A stretch of DNA of 32,518 nucleotides from a virus, in IMG/VR virus record IMGVR_UViG_3300032242_000673, positions 1-32,518 of that record; one strand, 5' to 3'. Positions within the stretch are counted from its first letter, which is position 1, and every line of letters begins with the position of its first letter. This document shows positions 17,150 through 23,961 of this stretch, in pieces. Position numbers and translations under genes: made by a program. The notes under the pieces are model-generated. The model searched no databases. It worked only from the letters and a program-made list of their open reading frames with translations, and was not told the origin of the DNA.

Positions 17150-17434
17150 ATGACCCTTAGTGATGCTTCAAGTTGGGCAGGAATTTTATGGTTTGCAGGA
17201 GTATCCGTAGGCACTATTTATGCAGGCTTTAAGTTCTGGTTCAAATTTACCGCCAAATTAGATAACCTTGAAAGATACACATATAAAGAAAATGGCGGTT
17301 CGTCATTAAAGGATGCGCTTAATCGTTTAGAAAAAGGTTTGACCGAAAACACCAAACTTACAAACAAGGCTTTTAGCGCAATCGCTAAACTAGAAGGCAA
17401 GTTAGAAAATCATATTGAGGAAAACGGCAAATGA
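17150..17434 (+). CDS. Single-pass membrane protein with coiled coil, holin candidate
   Basis: The 94-residue protein has one hydrophobic segment (~9-31, SWAGILWFAGVSVGTIYAGFKF in two halves) followed by a charged helical tail with coiled-coil character (~36-92). It begins after GAAAGG and overlaps the endolysin start by 4 nt. One-TM proteins with such tails next to an endolysin are common in actinophage lysis cassettes as holins, antiholins or spanin-like helpers. Sequence alone cannot decide which. The overlapping ATG at 17146 leads to a stop after four codons and is ignored. Confidence 0.65.
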   Translation: MTLSDASSWAGILWFAGVSVGTIYAGFKFWFKFTAKLDNLERYTYKENGGSSLKDALNRLEKGLTENTKLTNKAFSAIAKLEGKLENHIEENGK

Positions 17435-17913
17435 GCGCAAGCGCAGATAAAGTTGTTGCAATCGCATTAAAAGAGGTTGGCTATAAAGAGAAGCCTGTAA
17501 ATATCACCAAGTATGGTGCTTGGTACGGTATGGATGGGCAAAGTTGGTGCGCAATGTTCGTGTCTTGGTGTTTTAACCAAGCAGGACTTACTTCGTTAAT
17601 TGCCGCAGGCCCAAAGGGTTATGCTGGATGCCAAACTTTTGAAGCGTGGGCAAAGGCTCACAAGTTAATTGTTCCAACCACAACTGTTCAGGCTGGCGAT
17701 ATTCTTTTGTTTGACTTTTACAAATCAGGTGTTGCAGAACATACAGGAATCGCTACTGGCGGTTTTGATCCGCACACCCACTTAGTACCAACTGTTGAGG
17801 GCAATACGGCGGCTGAAAATGCTGGATCACAAGCAAATGGCGATGGCACATACATCAAGCATCGCGCAATTTCAACTATCCGCGCCGTAGTACGCCCTAA
17901 ATATCCAAACTAA
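17431..17913 (+). CDS. CHAP-domain endolysin
   Basis: The 160-residue single-domain CHAP enzyme has catalytic C40 in SWCAMFVSWCF, H104 in AEHTGIA and an acidic or Asn third residue in VEGNT (E123/N125). CHAP hydrolases cut peptide bonds in peptidoglycan as amidases or endopeptidases. No cell-wall-binding domain is present, so the protein is minimal compared with most actinophage lysins. There is no signal peptide, so it depends on a holin for release. It lies between two membrane-protein genes, as in a lysis cassette. Confidence 0.88.
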   Translation: MSASADKVVAIALKEVGYKEKPVNITKYGAWYGMDGQSWCAMFVSWCFNQAGLTSLIAAGPKGYAGCQTFEAWAKAHKLIVPTTTVQAGDILLFDFYKSGVAEHTGIATGGFDPHTHLVPTVEGNTAAENAGSQANGDGTYIKHRAISTIRAVVRPKYPN

Positions 17914-17922
17914 GGAGAAACT

Positions 17923-18171
17923 ATGAAACTATCACCACAAGCAAAAGCAATCATTAAGTCATATCTACGCGGTGTTGTTGTAGCAGTTACCCCGCTACTT
18001 GCAACCGCTAACAAGGATGCTTGGGCGTATGTAGCCGCAGTATTCGCAGGCGTTATCGCACCTGCTATTCGCGCTTACGATAAGAACGATCCGGCGTTTG
18101 GCGCAGTAGCAGAAATCGCTATTGACGATGCAACAAAGGCAATCGCATCAAAGGAAACACCTGCCGCTTAA
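17923..18171 (+). CDS. Small membrane protein, holin candidate
   Basis: The 82-residue protein follows AAGGAG. A basic N-terminus (KLSPQAKAIIKSYLRG) leads into hydrophobic segments at about residues 17-28 and 33-50 (AWAYVAAVFAGVIAPAI), and an Ala/Asp-rich tail. This topology is close to short actinophage holins with one or two helices. It is the last gene before a strong terminator. Together with the upstream membrane protein, one may be holin and the other a regulator. Confidence 0.6.
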   Translation: MKLSPQAKAIIKSYLRGVVVAVTPLLATANKDAWAYVAAVFAGVIAPAIRAYDKNDPAFGAVAEIAIDDATKAIASKETPAA

Positions 18172-18189
18172 TTAGACACGATTCAACTT

Positions 18190-18222
18190 AACCCCTCAGC
18201 CTCATGGTTGGGGGGTTATTTT
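18190..18222 (+). terminator. Intrinsic terminator at the end of the late operon
   Basis: AACCCCTC at 18190-18197 pairs with GGGGGGTT at 18210-18217 (8 bp with one G-T wobble) around a 12-nt loop, and is followed by ATTTT. It closes the structural and lysis operon. Confidence 0.75.
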
Positions 18223-18228
18223 GCGTTA

Positions 18229-18237
18229 TGCTAGGAT
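18229..18237 (+). promoter_or_regulatory. Candidate extended -10 promoter
   Basis: TGCTAGGAT (TGn followed by TAGGAT) lies between the terminator and the next gene, which has AAAGGGGG before its ATG at 18255. No clear -35 was found, as is common for extended -10 promoters. This would restart transcription after the late-operon terminator. Confidence 0.4.
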
Positions 18238-18254
18238 TTAACAAAGGGGGCAAT

Positions 18255-18497
18255 ATGGATTTGATCGCTGATCTAAAACTATTGGCTGAATCTAGCATTG
18301 GGCAAGGATTACCTTGTAGTGCTGGCGAAGTCATTAAAAAGTTACAACCTAAAGAACGCGAAGCATTAGAATCTGCATTTAACAATAGAACGATCCCTGT
18401 ACCGCATTTATTAAAAGCATTAGAAAAGAACGGCTTTCAGGTATCAGAGCGCGCCTTATACAAACACCGCCGAAAAGAATGTAGGTGCTTCAAATGA
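18255..18497 (+). CDS. Small basic HTH-like protein upstream of the phosphoesterase
   Basis: The 80-residue protein starts at the ATG after AAAGGGGG. An in-frame upstream start (18204) lies within the terminator. It is helical throughout. The C-terminal part (TIPVPHLLKALEKNGFQVSERALYKHRRKECRC) looks like a helix-turn-helix followed by a basic, Cys-containing tail. The stop overlaps the phosphoesterase start (ATGA), so the two are translated together. A DNA-binding partner of the phosphoesterase is plausible. I do not recognise a named family. Confidence 0.65.
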   Translation: MDLIADLKLLAESSIGQGLPCSAGEVIKKLQPKEREALESAFNNRTIPVPHLLKALEKNGFQVSERALYKHRRKECRCFK

Positions 18498-19522
18498 GCC
18501 TAGCCGATGATCTAGCCAAGATTGAAAAAGAGTCTGATCCTGAAATTGTTGAATTACGCAAAGCACTTAATAACGCTCAAAAACAATTAGCCAAGGCAAA
18601 GATTCGTAACGATGAATTGGTAGTGGCTACGCTTCGCGGTGCTTATGAAGCAATGCTGGCATTAGGCAAGGTTGATCCTGTTGCCGCACCTAAAAAAGAT
18701 GTTCGTAAGACAAGTGCCGAAGTTGCGTTAATTCATACAACGGATTGGCAAGGGGCAAAGGTAACAACCTCTTACAACTCAGAGATTATGCGCAAACGCG
18801 TTTTGCAATTTGCCGACAAAGTAATTCACCTTACAGACTTACAACGCGAACATCATCCTGTTCGTGAGTGCGTAGTTATGTTTGGTGGGGATATGGTTGA
18901 AGGCTTATTCAATTACCCTGCACAACTTTGGCAGATAGATGCTTCACTCTTTGGACAATTCACAACCGTATCTCGCTTATGTGTGGATTTTGTTCGTGTA
19001 ATGCTTGCTAACTTCGATAAGGTTACTGTTGTTGCTGAATGGGGTAATCACGGTCGTATTGGTGGTAAGCGCGCCGAAGTTCCAAAGAACGATAATGTGG
19101 ATCGAATGGTTTATGAAATGTCGCGCCAAATTCTTGCAGGAGAAAAGCGTTTGACTTGGGAGGATTGCCCTGAGGACATTCAGGAAATTTTGGTGGGCAA
19201 TTACCGGGCCTTGTTAATGCACGGCGATGAGTTGGGTAGATCAGGATTCGCTTCACCTGCCGCTTGGATTGCAGGGGCTAATCGTTGGAAAGCAGGGGCG
19301 CACGATTACGACTTCCACGACATCTATTTAGGGCATTACCATCGCCACGCTCAAGAGCCAATCCAAAAGAACTTCAATCTTTACTGGACTGGTAGCACCG
19401 AATCCGATAACCGCTATGCGCGTGATTCTATGGCCGCCTCAGGGATGCCTAGCCAACGCCTGCACTTTGTCGATCCCGCCAAGGGGCGCGTAACGGCGCA
19501 GTATCAGGTTTGGCTTGATTAA
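18494..19522 (+). CDS. Calcineurin-like metallophosphoesterase (Mre11/SbcD-type fold)
   Basis: The 342-residue protein starts at the ATGA overlap. An N-terminal coiled coil (~5-60) precedes the catalytic domain with the di-metal motifs in order: HTTDWQ near residue 83, GGDMVEG, GNHGR, LLMHGDELG and GHYHRHAQ. These bind two metals, usually Mn, in SbcD/Mre11 nucleases and other phosphoesterases. The second motif block has a large insert (VDFVRVMLANFDKVTVVAEWGNHG). In a phage it probably acts on DNA ends or on nucleotide substrates. No SbcC/Rad50 partner gene is seen. The gene ends at a bidirectional terminator. Confidence 0.85.
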   Translation: MSLADDLAKIEKESDPEIVELRKALNNAQKQLAKAKIRNDELVVATLRGAYEAMLALGKVDPVAAPKKDVRKTSAEVALIHTTDWQGAKVTTSYNSEIMRKRVLQFADKVIHLTDLQREHHPVRECVVMFGGDMVEGLFNYPAQLWQIDASLFGQFTTVSRLCVDFVRVMLANFDKVTVVAEWGNHGRIGGKRAEVPKNDNVDRMVYEMSRQILAGEKRLTWEDCPEDIQEILVGNYRALLMHGDELGRSGFASPAAWIAGANRWKAGAHDYDFHDIYLGHYHRHAQEPIQKNFNLYWTGSTESDNRYARDSMAASGMPSQRLHFVDPAKGRVTAQYQVWLD

Positions 19523-19567
19523 CACCCAAAGGGTGGTATTTCAAAAAAAATTTTTAATTTTCTAGTA

Positions 19568-19597
19568 AAAAGCCCCGATGAAGATGTCGGGGCTTTT
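19568..19597. terminator. Bidirectional intrinsic terminator
   Basis: The 11-bp perfect stem AAAAGCCCCGA / TCGGGGCTTTT (19568-19578 with 19587-19597) has an 8-nt loop and is flanked by A runs on the left and T on the right, so it can work in both directions. It serves the + strand phosphoesterase gene and the minus-strand gene ending at 19620. A weaker CACCC/GGGTG hairpin and an A8T5 run lie just upstream at 19523-19556. Confidence 0.85.
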
Positions 19598-19619
19598 CGC
19601 TTTCGTCAGGGGAGAAGAA

Positions 19620-19811
19620 TTATATCTCGGTTTCCTCATCGGGCAATTCATCAGCCCCTACAAGCGGAATCTGAGCGCGTTGCATAGTTTGTACCGATTC
19701 CTTAAAGACTTCGGCCGCTCGATTGGCTATATCCTGCAAATGATCGGGATATTGGGCATCGGATTGAATTTCCACAATTAACTCATACGCGCCAATTCGG
19801 ACTATCAACAT
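19620..19811 (-). CDS. Small acidic protein, only minus-strand gene of the early side
   Basis: The 63-residue product starts at the ATG at 19811, preceded on the minus strand by AGGATGGGGG. A longer in-frame start at 19916 has no ribosome site and would run into the + strand gene. Residues 1-14 look like beta strands (LIVRIGAYELIVEI), followed by a helix (LQDIANRAAEVFKESVQTM) and a Glu/Asp-rich end (DEETEI). It points towards the bidirectional terminator. An isolated small gene divergent from the recombination operon could be a regulator, but no DNA-binding motif is obvious. Confidence 0.65.
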   Translation of the reverse strand: MLIVRIGAYELIVEIQSDAQYPDHLQDIANRAAEVFKESVQTMQRAQIPLVGADELPDEETEI

Positions 19812-19871
19812 ACCCCCATCCTGCCACAAAAAAATAGTTTGCGTAAATGGTCGAATTTGTAAGGTTTCGAT

Positions 19872-19879
19872 TGTAAGAT
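19872..19879 (+). promoter_or_regulatory. Candidate -10 element of the recombination operon
   Basis: TGTAAGAT lies in the 110-nt divergent spacer between the minus-strand small gene and the gene at 19922. The same string, extended by one A, precedes the proteasome-like gene at 27418-27426. No strong -35 box was found at 16-18 nt. The downstream ribosome site AAAGGAGG (19908-19915) fixes the gene start at 19922. Confidence 0.4.
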
Positions 19880-19921
19880 ATGCCCAATGCCAAATGGGGC
19901 AGATTAAAGGAGGCAAAAGGA

Positions 19922-20500
19922 ATGGCGTTTAATTTAGATAATTACGAGCCTGTTGCAGATCGGTTGGCTCGCGCTTTGGAAGATAATCCAAATATGCGAG
20001 TTATTACTGATCTTGTTGCAGTTGAAAGAACACCCGAAGGTAAGCCACTTCAATACATAGTCAGAGCGCAAATATGGCTTGGCGATATTTTGAAGGCGCA
20101 AGACTATGCAGAAGAAATGGTTGGTTCATCGCCTGTAAATAGAACATCGGCATTAGAGAACTGCACCACTTCAGCAATCGGTCGCGCATTAGCCGATATG
20201 GGCTACCAAGGAAATCTAAACGGCAAAGCATCTCGCCCAAGTCGTGAAGAAATGGAAAAGGTTGCTCGCGCTGAAAACAATATGCTTACTGAAAAGATTG
20301 AGAAGGTTGTTTATTCAGATGACCAAATCAACCTTGCTAAAGAGGCATTAGATCAGATTCCTGCAATCGAATCTGTAAATGAACTTAAGTTGTTTTACAC
20401 AGGCGCACAAGAGGCAGGCATCTTACATATTCCTGTTAATGGACTAACCGTTCAAAAATCTATCGGCGCACGAAAGAAAGTATTGGAGGCAGTTAAGTGA
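19922..20500 (+). CDS. Candidate single-strand annealing protein (ERF/Rad52-like)
   Basis: The 192-residue protein starts at the ATG after AAAGGAGG. An upstream in-frame ATG at 19880 abuts the candidate -10 box and is rejected. The N-terminal half is alpha/beta (NMRVITDLVAVERTPEGKPLQYIVRAQIW) and contains NRTSALENCTTSAIGRALADMGY near residues 76-98, a motif seen in many actinophage recombination-associated proteins and similar to the helix of ERF-type annealing proteins. The C-terminal part is helical and may bind partners. It sits three genes upstream of a RecB-like nuclease, the common annealase-exonuclease pairing. The family call is tentative. Confidence 0.5.
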   Translation: MAFNLDNYEPVADRLARALEDNPNMRVITDLVAVERTPEGKPLQYIVRAQIWLGDILKAQDYAEEMVGSSPVNRTSALENCTTSAIGRALADMGYQGNLNGKASRPSREEMEKVARAENNMLTEKIEKVVYSDDQINLAKEALDQIPAIESVNELKLFYTGAQEAGILHIPVNGLTVQKSIGARKKVLEAVK

Positions 20501-20631
20501 GTATGCACTATCCAATCGCAACGGCTAAACGCTCACGCGGTTTCTTGATGTTTCGCTCGATATTTCGTTGTGTGTTTTGGACATCGCTTACATTAGGCGC
20601 ATTATATTTATATATGAGGTATTACTACTAA
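20497..20631 (+). CDS. Small basic membrane peptide
   Basis: A 44-residue ORF starts at GTG 20497, seven bases after GGAGG (20485-20489), and overlaps the upstream stop (GTGA) and the downstream start (TAATG). The first 23 residues are basic, then a hydrophobic segment (CVFWTSLTLGALYLYM) suggests a single membrane pass, and the end is Tyr-rich. ATG 20503 is an alternative start with less ideal spacing. The function is unknown. Confidence 0.55.
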   Translation: MSMHYPIATAKRSRGFLMFRSIFRCVFWTSLTLGALYLYMRYYY

Positions 20632-20978
20632 TGATAATTACACCCGCACAAATTGAAAAGCGTTTGATTGATCTCTCAACGGAAATCGACCAAGCCCACA
20701 ATGATCTTGAGGAAGCCGAAAACGAATTCCACATTGCAACTGCGCAATACGAATTGGCAATGGCAAAATCCCGCATTAAGAACTCTCATACAGATATGAA
20801 GATGACTGCAACAATGCGCGAGGATCAAGCCCTAATTGAGAACGAAAAGTTACACACACGCGTTGCGCTTGCTGAGGCTCAAGTCAAGGCAAGCCGCGCA
20901 AATGTTAATCGCCTTCGTACTCAGGTAGATATAACCCGATCTGTAAGTTCATCCGTTAAAGCAAGTTTGGAGTTGTAA
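20631..20978 (+). CDS. Coiled-coil protein of unknown function
   Basis: The 115-residue protein starts at the TAATG overlap. A longer in-frame start at 20568 lies inside the membrane-peptide gene and is rejected. Nearly the whole length is heptad-patterned and charged (IEKRLIDLSTEIDQAHNDLEEAENEF, then KLHTRVALAEAQVKASRANV), predicting a long helical hairpin or dimeric coiled coil. Comparable helical proteins occur in actinophage early regions beside recombination genes. No catalytic motif is present. Confidence 0.75.
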   Translation: MIITPAQIEKRLIDLSTEIDQAHNDLEEAENEFHIATAQYELAMAKSRIKNSHTDMKMTATMREDQALIENEKLHTRVALAEAQVKASRANVNRLRTQVDITRSVSSSVKASLEL

Positions 20979-21289
20979 TGGATTACACAACACAAAGATT
21001 TCGTGCTATTGCTTTTGATCGAGTAGGTAAAGATTTAATCAATACAGGCAATGGCTTAAAAGAATATGAAGTAAAAGATAGGCTTTTCAAAAAAAGAAAA
21101 GTAACAATTACCGATAATCTTACCTCACAAGCAATTATTCATTTAATTGATGAAATGCAATTTGTTACTTCTGTTTGGTTAAAATCTTTTAATACAGGTG
21201 AAGAAGAATTTGCCGAATTTGAAAAAGTTATTCAAAAAATGGGAGAAATTTTATTTGAAGATTTGATTGAGCAAAATGGACATAGTTAA
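20978..21289 (+). CDS. Hypothetical early protein
   Basis: The 103-residue protein begins at TAATG with the upstream stop and overlaps the nuclease start by 14 nt. The N-terminal third is basic and possibly beta (VKDRLFKKRKVTITDNL), the rest helical with an acidic end (GEEEFAEFEKVIQKMGEILFEDLIEQ). I do not recognise a family. Placement between a coiled-coil protein and the nuclease suggests a role in the same recombination or replication step. Confidence 0.7.
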   Translation: MDYTTQRFRAIAFDRVGKDLINTGNGLKEYEVKDRLFKKRKVTITDNLTSQAIIHLIDEMQFVTSVWLKSFNTGEEEFAEFEKVIQKMGEILFEDLIEQNGHS

Positions 21290-21929
21290 AACTTTAACTA
21301 CCGCGTTGAGAGAAGCCGATAGCGTTAAAGATCGCTCGGTGCAGGTAGAGATTGGTGCAAGTTCGATCGGTGGATGTCGCAGGCAGGCTTGGCACATCAT
21401 CAATCAAACACCTAAAACAAATCACGATACGGAGAATCTAAGTGCGATACTCGGTACTGCTATCCATCACACGATCCAAGAAGCGTTATCGGCACTCGAT
21501 TTGTTTGGTGAGGACTTTCTCATTGAACAAGAGTTCTCAGTACCGGAACTTAAGGGGCATTGTGATTTCTATTCTAGGTCGGCTAAGTTGGTGGCTGATT
21601 GGAAAACAACCACGCTTAAAGGGTTGGCAAAGTTTCCAAGCGCACAACAAAAAATGCAAGTGCAACTTTACGGTCATCTACTTATTCAAAATGGCTATGA
21701 AGTCGAGCAGGTAGCCTTAGTTGCTATTCCTAGAGATGGCAAGATGTCGGATATTAAAGTTTGGCAAGCACCATACGATCAAGTAGAAGCCGATAAAGGT
21801 TTGGCTTGGTTGCAAGAAATAAAGAAGATGCAATTTCCACCACCCCCTGAGAAATCGGCAGTTTTCTTTTGCCAAAACTATTGCAGTTACTACGATCGAA
21901 CAGGGGAAATCGGATGCCAAGGAAAATAA
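21276..21929 (+). CDS. PD-(D/E)XK nuclease with probable Fe-S cluster (Cas4/AddB-like)
   Basis: The 217-residue protein starts at ATG 21276. TTG 21267 would add three residues and is possible. The RecB-family motifs appear in order: H64 in GTAIHHTIQEAL, D97 in GHCDFYS, D108 and K110 in VADWKTTT, and QVQLYGHLL near 128-136. Cysteines C34 (IGGCRRQAW), C199, C203 and C214 are placed as in Cas4 and AddB, where four cysteines hold a 4Fe-4S cluster and stabilise the nuclease. It probably resects DNA ends for the annealing protein encoded upstream. Confidence 0.85.
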   Translation: MDIVKTLTTALREADSVKDRSVQVEIGASSIGGCRRQAWHIINQTPKTNHDTENLSAILGTAIHHTIQEALSALDLFGEDFLIEQEFSVPELKGHCDFYSRSAKLVADWKTTTLKGLAKFPSAQQKMQVQLYGHLLIQNGYEVEQVALVAIPRDGKMSDIKVWQAPYDQVEADKGLAWLQEIKKMQFPPPPEKSAVFFCQNYCSYYDRTGEIGCQGK

Positions 21930-22420
21930 CAGTTGAAGATGCGATGGTGCGTTACGGCGTTACAGAAAAGACTATTCGCCGTTGGGTAAAGCGCAAAGGG
22001 TTACAAGAATTTGAATACGATACATATAGCCAAGATGATCTAGACCAATTACTGAGCAAGATAGTGAAGCCCGCCAAGCCTAAAAAAGAAATTCAATGGG
22101 AGCGCGCCAACTGTAAGGGAATCAATACCGATTTATTTTATCTTGAAGATGATCTATTGCGGCAAAAGCACATTCAGATTCGATATGTGCGCCAAATCTG
22201 TTTCTCTTGCCCAATACGCCGCGATTGCTATCAATACGGTTATGAGAAAGAGCGTTGGGGTATGTTCGGTGGCGTTACATCTTGGGAACGCGCCGAGATA
22301 GCCAAGAAAGCCTACGACTCGCGCTTTTTACAGGCACTACGCAGGGATTTAGAAGTCTTTGGAGTACCGTTAGAAGATATATTAAATGATTCAAATATGG
22401 AAAGGGATTTACATTCGTGA
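21914..22420 (+). CDS. HTH-WhiB fusion transcriptional regulator
   Basis: The 168-residue protein starts at ATG 21914 after AGGGGAAA. Residues 4-48 form a MerR/excisionase-like HTH (EDAMVRYGVTEKTIRRWVKRKGL). Residues 60-128 are a WhiB domain with C67, C96, C99 and C105, spaced C-x28-C-x2-C-x5-C for a 4Fe-4S cluster, followed by WGMFGGVTSWERAE where WhiB proteins have a GVWGG-type turn. WhiB proteins bind the main sigma factor, and phage members such as TM4 WhiB can repress host whiB2. The added HTH is unusual and could give its own DNA specificity. It is the main evidence for an actinobacterial host. Confidence 0.88.
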   Translation: MPRKITVEDAMVRYGVTEKTIRRWVKRKGLQEFEYDTYSQDDLDQLLSKIVKPAKPKKEIQWERANCKGINTDLFYLEDDLLRQKHIQIRYVRQICFSCPIRRDCYQYGYEKERWGMFGGVTSWERAEIAKKAYDSRFLQALRRDLEVFGVPLEDILNDSNMERDLHS

Positions 22421-22707
22421 AAACTATAATTGAAGAAGCGATAGATGCCTTTCAGTTTAAGCACGATTTTACAAATTGCGATGGTAAGAATAAAGCAAAA
22501 AACCCTTGCAATCATTATGAATTAATAGAACGCGCAAGGAATTACGAAAGTCGAATTCAAAGAAGTTTAGCCATAGATTTAATTAATAAATTAAAAATAA
22601 TTAAAGATGGTTGGCTGGATAAACCAAATATTAAAGAAGGTTCGTATGCGGCATTTATTGAACTAATTTTTAATGTAGCCATTAAATTCTTAGAGGAGAC
22701 AAAATGA
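22417..22707 (+). CDS. Hypothetical helical protein
   Basis: The 96-residue product starts at GTG 22417, overlapping the WhiB stop (GTGA), with AAAGGGA slightly far upstream. Two cysteines (CDGKNKAKNPC) near residues 21-31 are followed by long amphipathic helices (ARNYESRIQRSLAIDLINKLK and AAFIELIFNVAIKFLEE). It is A+T-rich like its right-hand neighbour. I do not recognise a family. Confidence 0.65.
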   Translation: MKTIIEEAIDAFQFKHDFTNCDGKNKAKNPCNHYELIERARNYESRIQRSLAIDLINKLKIIKDGWLDKPNIKEGSYAAFIELIFNVAIKFLEETK

Positions 22708-22892
22708 GCATTGAAAAAGCCGTTAATCAAAAATTAACTGACGATCAAGTTCGAGAAATACGCGCAAAATATGTATCGGCAATTGGGCGTAACGGTTTTG
22801 CAAATGTTATTGAGTTGGCCAATTCATATGGGGTGGCTCAAGAAACCATTCGTAAAGTAGCAAAAAGAAAAACTTACAAATGGGTAAGTTAA
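22704..22892 (+). CDS. Small HTH DNA-binding protein
   Basis: The 62-residue protein starts after GAGGAG and overlaps the preceding stop (ATGA). LTDDQVREIRAKYVSA followed by VIELANSYGVAQETIRKVAKRKTYKWV is a resolvase-like helix-turn-helix: the LTDDQVREIR stretch is the scaffold helix and GVAQETIRKVAKRK the recognition helix. Such mini-HTH proteins occur widely in phages, both alone and as the DNA-binding end of homing endonucleases. No nuclease domain is attached here. Confidence 0.75.
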   Translation: MSIEKAVNQKLTDDQVREIRAKYVSAIGRNGFANVIELANSYGVAQETIRKVAKRKTYKWVS

Positions 22893-22993
22893 TACGCTTT
22901 AACCACGAACGCGGGGTTGTAACCAAAATGCATCGTTGGTCTTTAATCATAGGTCGTTGGCATCTAATAGTTACTAGGAGGCAGGGCAATTGA
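22880..22993 (+). CDS. Possible 37-residue basic protein
   Basis: The ORF starts at ATG 22880 inside the end of the HTH gene and ends at TGA 22991-22993, overlapping the TTG start of the initiator gene by 4 nt. The product is basic and rich in Arg, Trp and His (VTKMHRWSLIIGRWHLIVTRR). It fills an otherwise empty 97-nt gap and the overlaps are typical of this genome. However, there is no clear ribosome site, so it is tentative. Confidence 0.4.
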   Translation: MGKLIRFNHERGVVTKMHRWSLIIGRWHLIVTRRQGN

Positions 22994-23733
22994 GTTCTTT
23001 ACCGTATATGCAACTTTATGTATCTGATTATTTAGCAGATACCGCGCATTTGACCGCACAACAACACGGAGCGTATTTATTGCTTTTAATGAATTATTGG
23101 CAAAAGGGCCGGGCTTTGGATAACACCAATGACCGACTTCAATATGTAGCCCGCCTCAGCCCCGACGAATGGGAGGCCGATAAAGATATATTGGCCGAGT
23201 TCTTTGTTTTAGAGGGCGATATTTGGTGGCATTCCCGGATCGAAACCGATCTTGAAAAGGTGCGCGAAAAGTCAATTAAAGCCTCAGCGAATGGCAAGCG
23301 TTCGGTCAGCGTTCGGTCAGCAAACGCTGAGCAAACGCTCAACTATAAAGATAAAGATATAGATAAAGATAATAAATCATTGTTTGAGGCGTTTTGGAAT
23401 ATTTACCCAAGAAAGGTCGGCAAGCAGGATGCGTTCAAATCCTATCAGCGCGCTTTGCAGATCGTTTCTGCCGAGGAAATATTTGCCGGGGCTGAAAGAT
23501 TTGCCGCCGATCCGAACCGAATTCCTACTTTTACGCCACATCCGGCTACTTGGCTAAATCAAGGCAGGTGGGGAGATGACCCTATACCCCCTAGAAACGG
23601 CACAGAAGGCGGTTTTAAGCCAGTTTTAGCCCCTACCCCAACCCCACCTAGGTTTTCTGCTGATGAAGTACCCAAAGGCGCGCCTATGCCCGATTCGGTG
23701 CGAGATATCTTTAGACGCACTTCTGATTTGTAA
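22990..23733 (+). CDS. DUF1376-type replication initiator protein
   Basis: The 247-residue protein starts at TTG 22990, placed eight bases after AGGAGG (22976-22981); no better start exists. Residues 1-95 match DUF1376 (YdaU-like): YMQLYVSDYLADTAHLT, QQHGAYLLLLMNYW and an acidic WEADKDILAEFF segment. A low-complexity KDKDIDKD linker (~118-127) follows. Next is FWNIYPRKVGKQDAFKSYQRAL, characteristic of the C-terminal DNA-binding part of phage replication initiators, then a Pro-rich disordered tail. Its linker region DNA holds iteron-like repeats and an AT-rich block, so the protein likely binds an origin within its own gene. Confidence 0.8.
   Translation: MSSLPYMQLYVSDYLADTAHLTAQQHGAYLLLLMNYWQKGRALDNTNDRLQYVARLSPDEWEADKDILAEFFVLEGDIWWHSRIETDLEKVREKSIKASANGKRSVSVRSANAEQTLNYKDKDIDKDNKSLFEAFWNIYPRKVGKQDAFKSYQRALQIVSAEEIFAGAERFAADPNRIPTFTPHPATWLNQGRWGDDPIPPRNGTEGGFKPVLAPTPTPPRFSADEVPKGAPMPDSVRDIFRRTSDL
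23298..23383. other. Candidate replication origin inside the initiator gene
   Basis: Two exact 11-bp copies of GCGTTCGGTCA (23298-23308, 23309-23319) are followed by GCAAACGCTGA and GCAAACGCTCA (23320-23330, 23331-23341, one mismatch). The second pair carries the same TCAGCGTT core in reverse orientation, giving a dyad (23306-23313 with 23323-23330). About 42 bp of almost pure A/T with repeated ATAAAGAT follow. Iterons next to an AT-rich unwinding tract within the initiator gene is the arrangement of lambda ori in gene O. Confidence 0.6.
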
Positions 23734-23778
23734 GTAAGTAAGTAATATGCCACACTTGATATCCGAAAGGGGGTTCTG

Positions 23779-23961
23779 ATGACTTTGATTTTGTCGGCAG
23801 AACAATTACAAGTTGGGGATACGGTTGTTCACAATGACTGCCGTTATCAAGTTTCTTACATCGAGAGCGAACAACTTGGTAAAGCGTTATATCTGAAAAG
23901 CAATCAAGGCGATAAGGCTTTGTTTGTTTCAGATGATGATTTAATTACAGTAGAACTTTGA
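23779..23961 (+). CDS. Small SH3/KOW-like hypothetical protein
   Basis: The 60-residue protein follows GAAAGGGGG. The sequence is beta-rich (LQVGDTVVHNDCRYQVSYIES), then a run of charged turns and DDDLITVEL, compatible with a small SH3-like barrel. It overlaps the RusA gene start by 4 nt. Before it, 23731-23745 is a TAAG run that puts stops in all three frames. No family was recognised. Confidence 0.65.
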   Translation: MTLILSAEQLQVGDTVVHNDCRYQVSYIESEQLGKALYLKSNQGDKALFVSDDDLITVEL

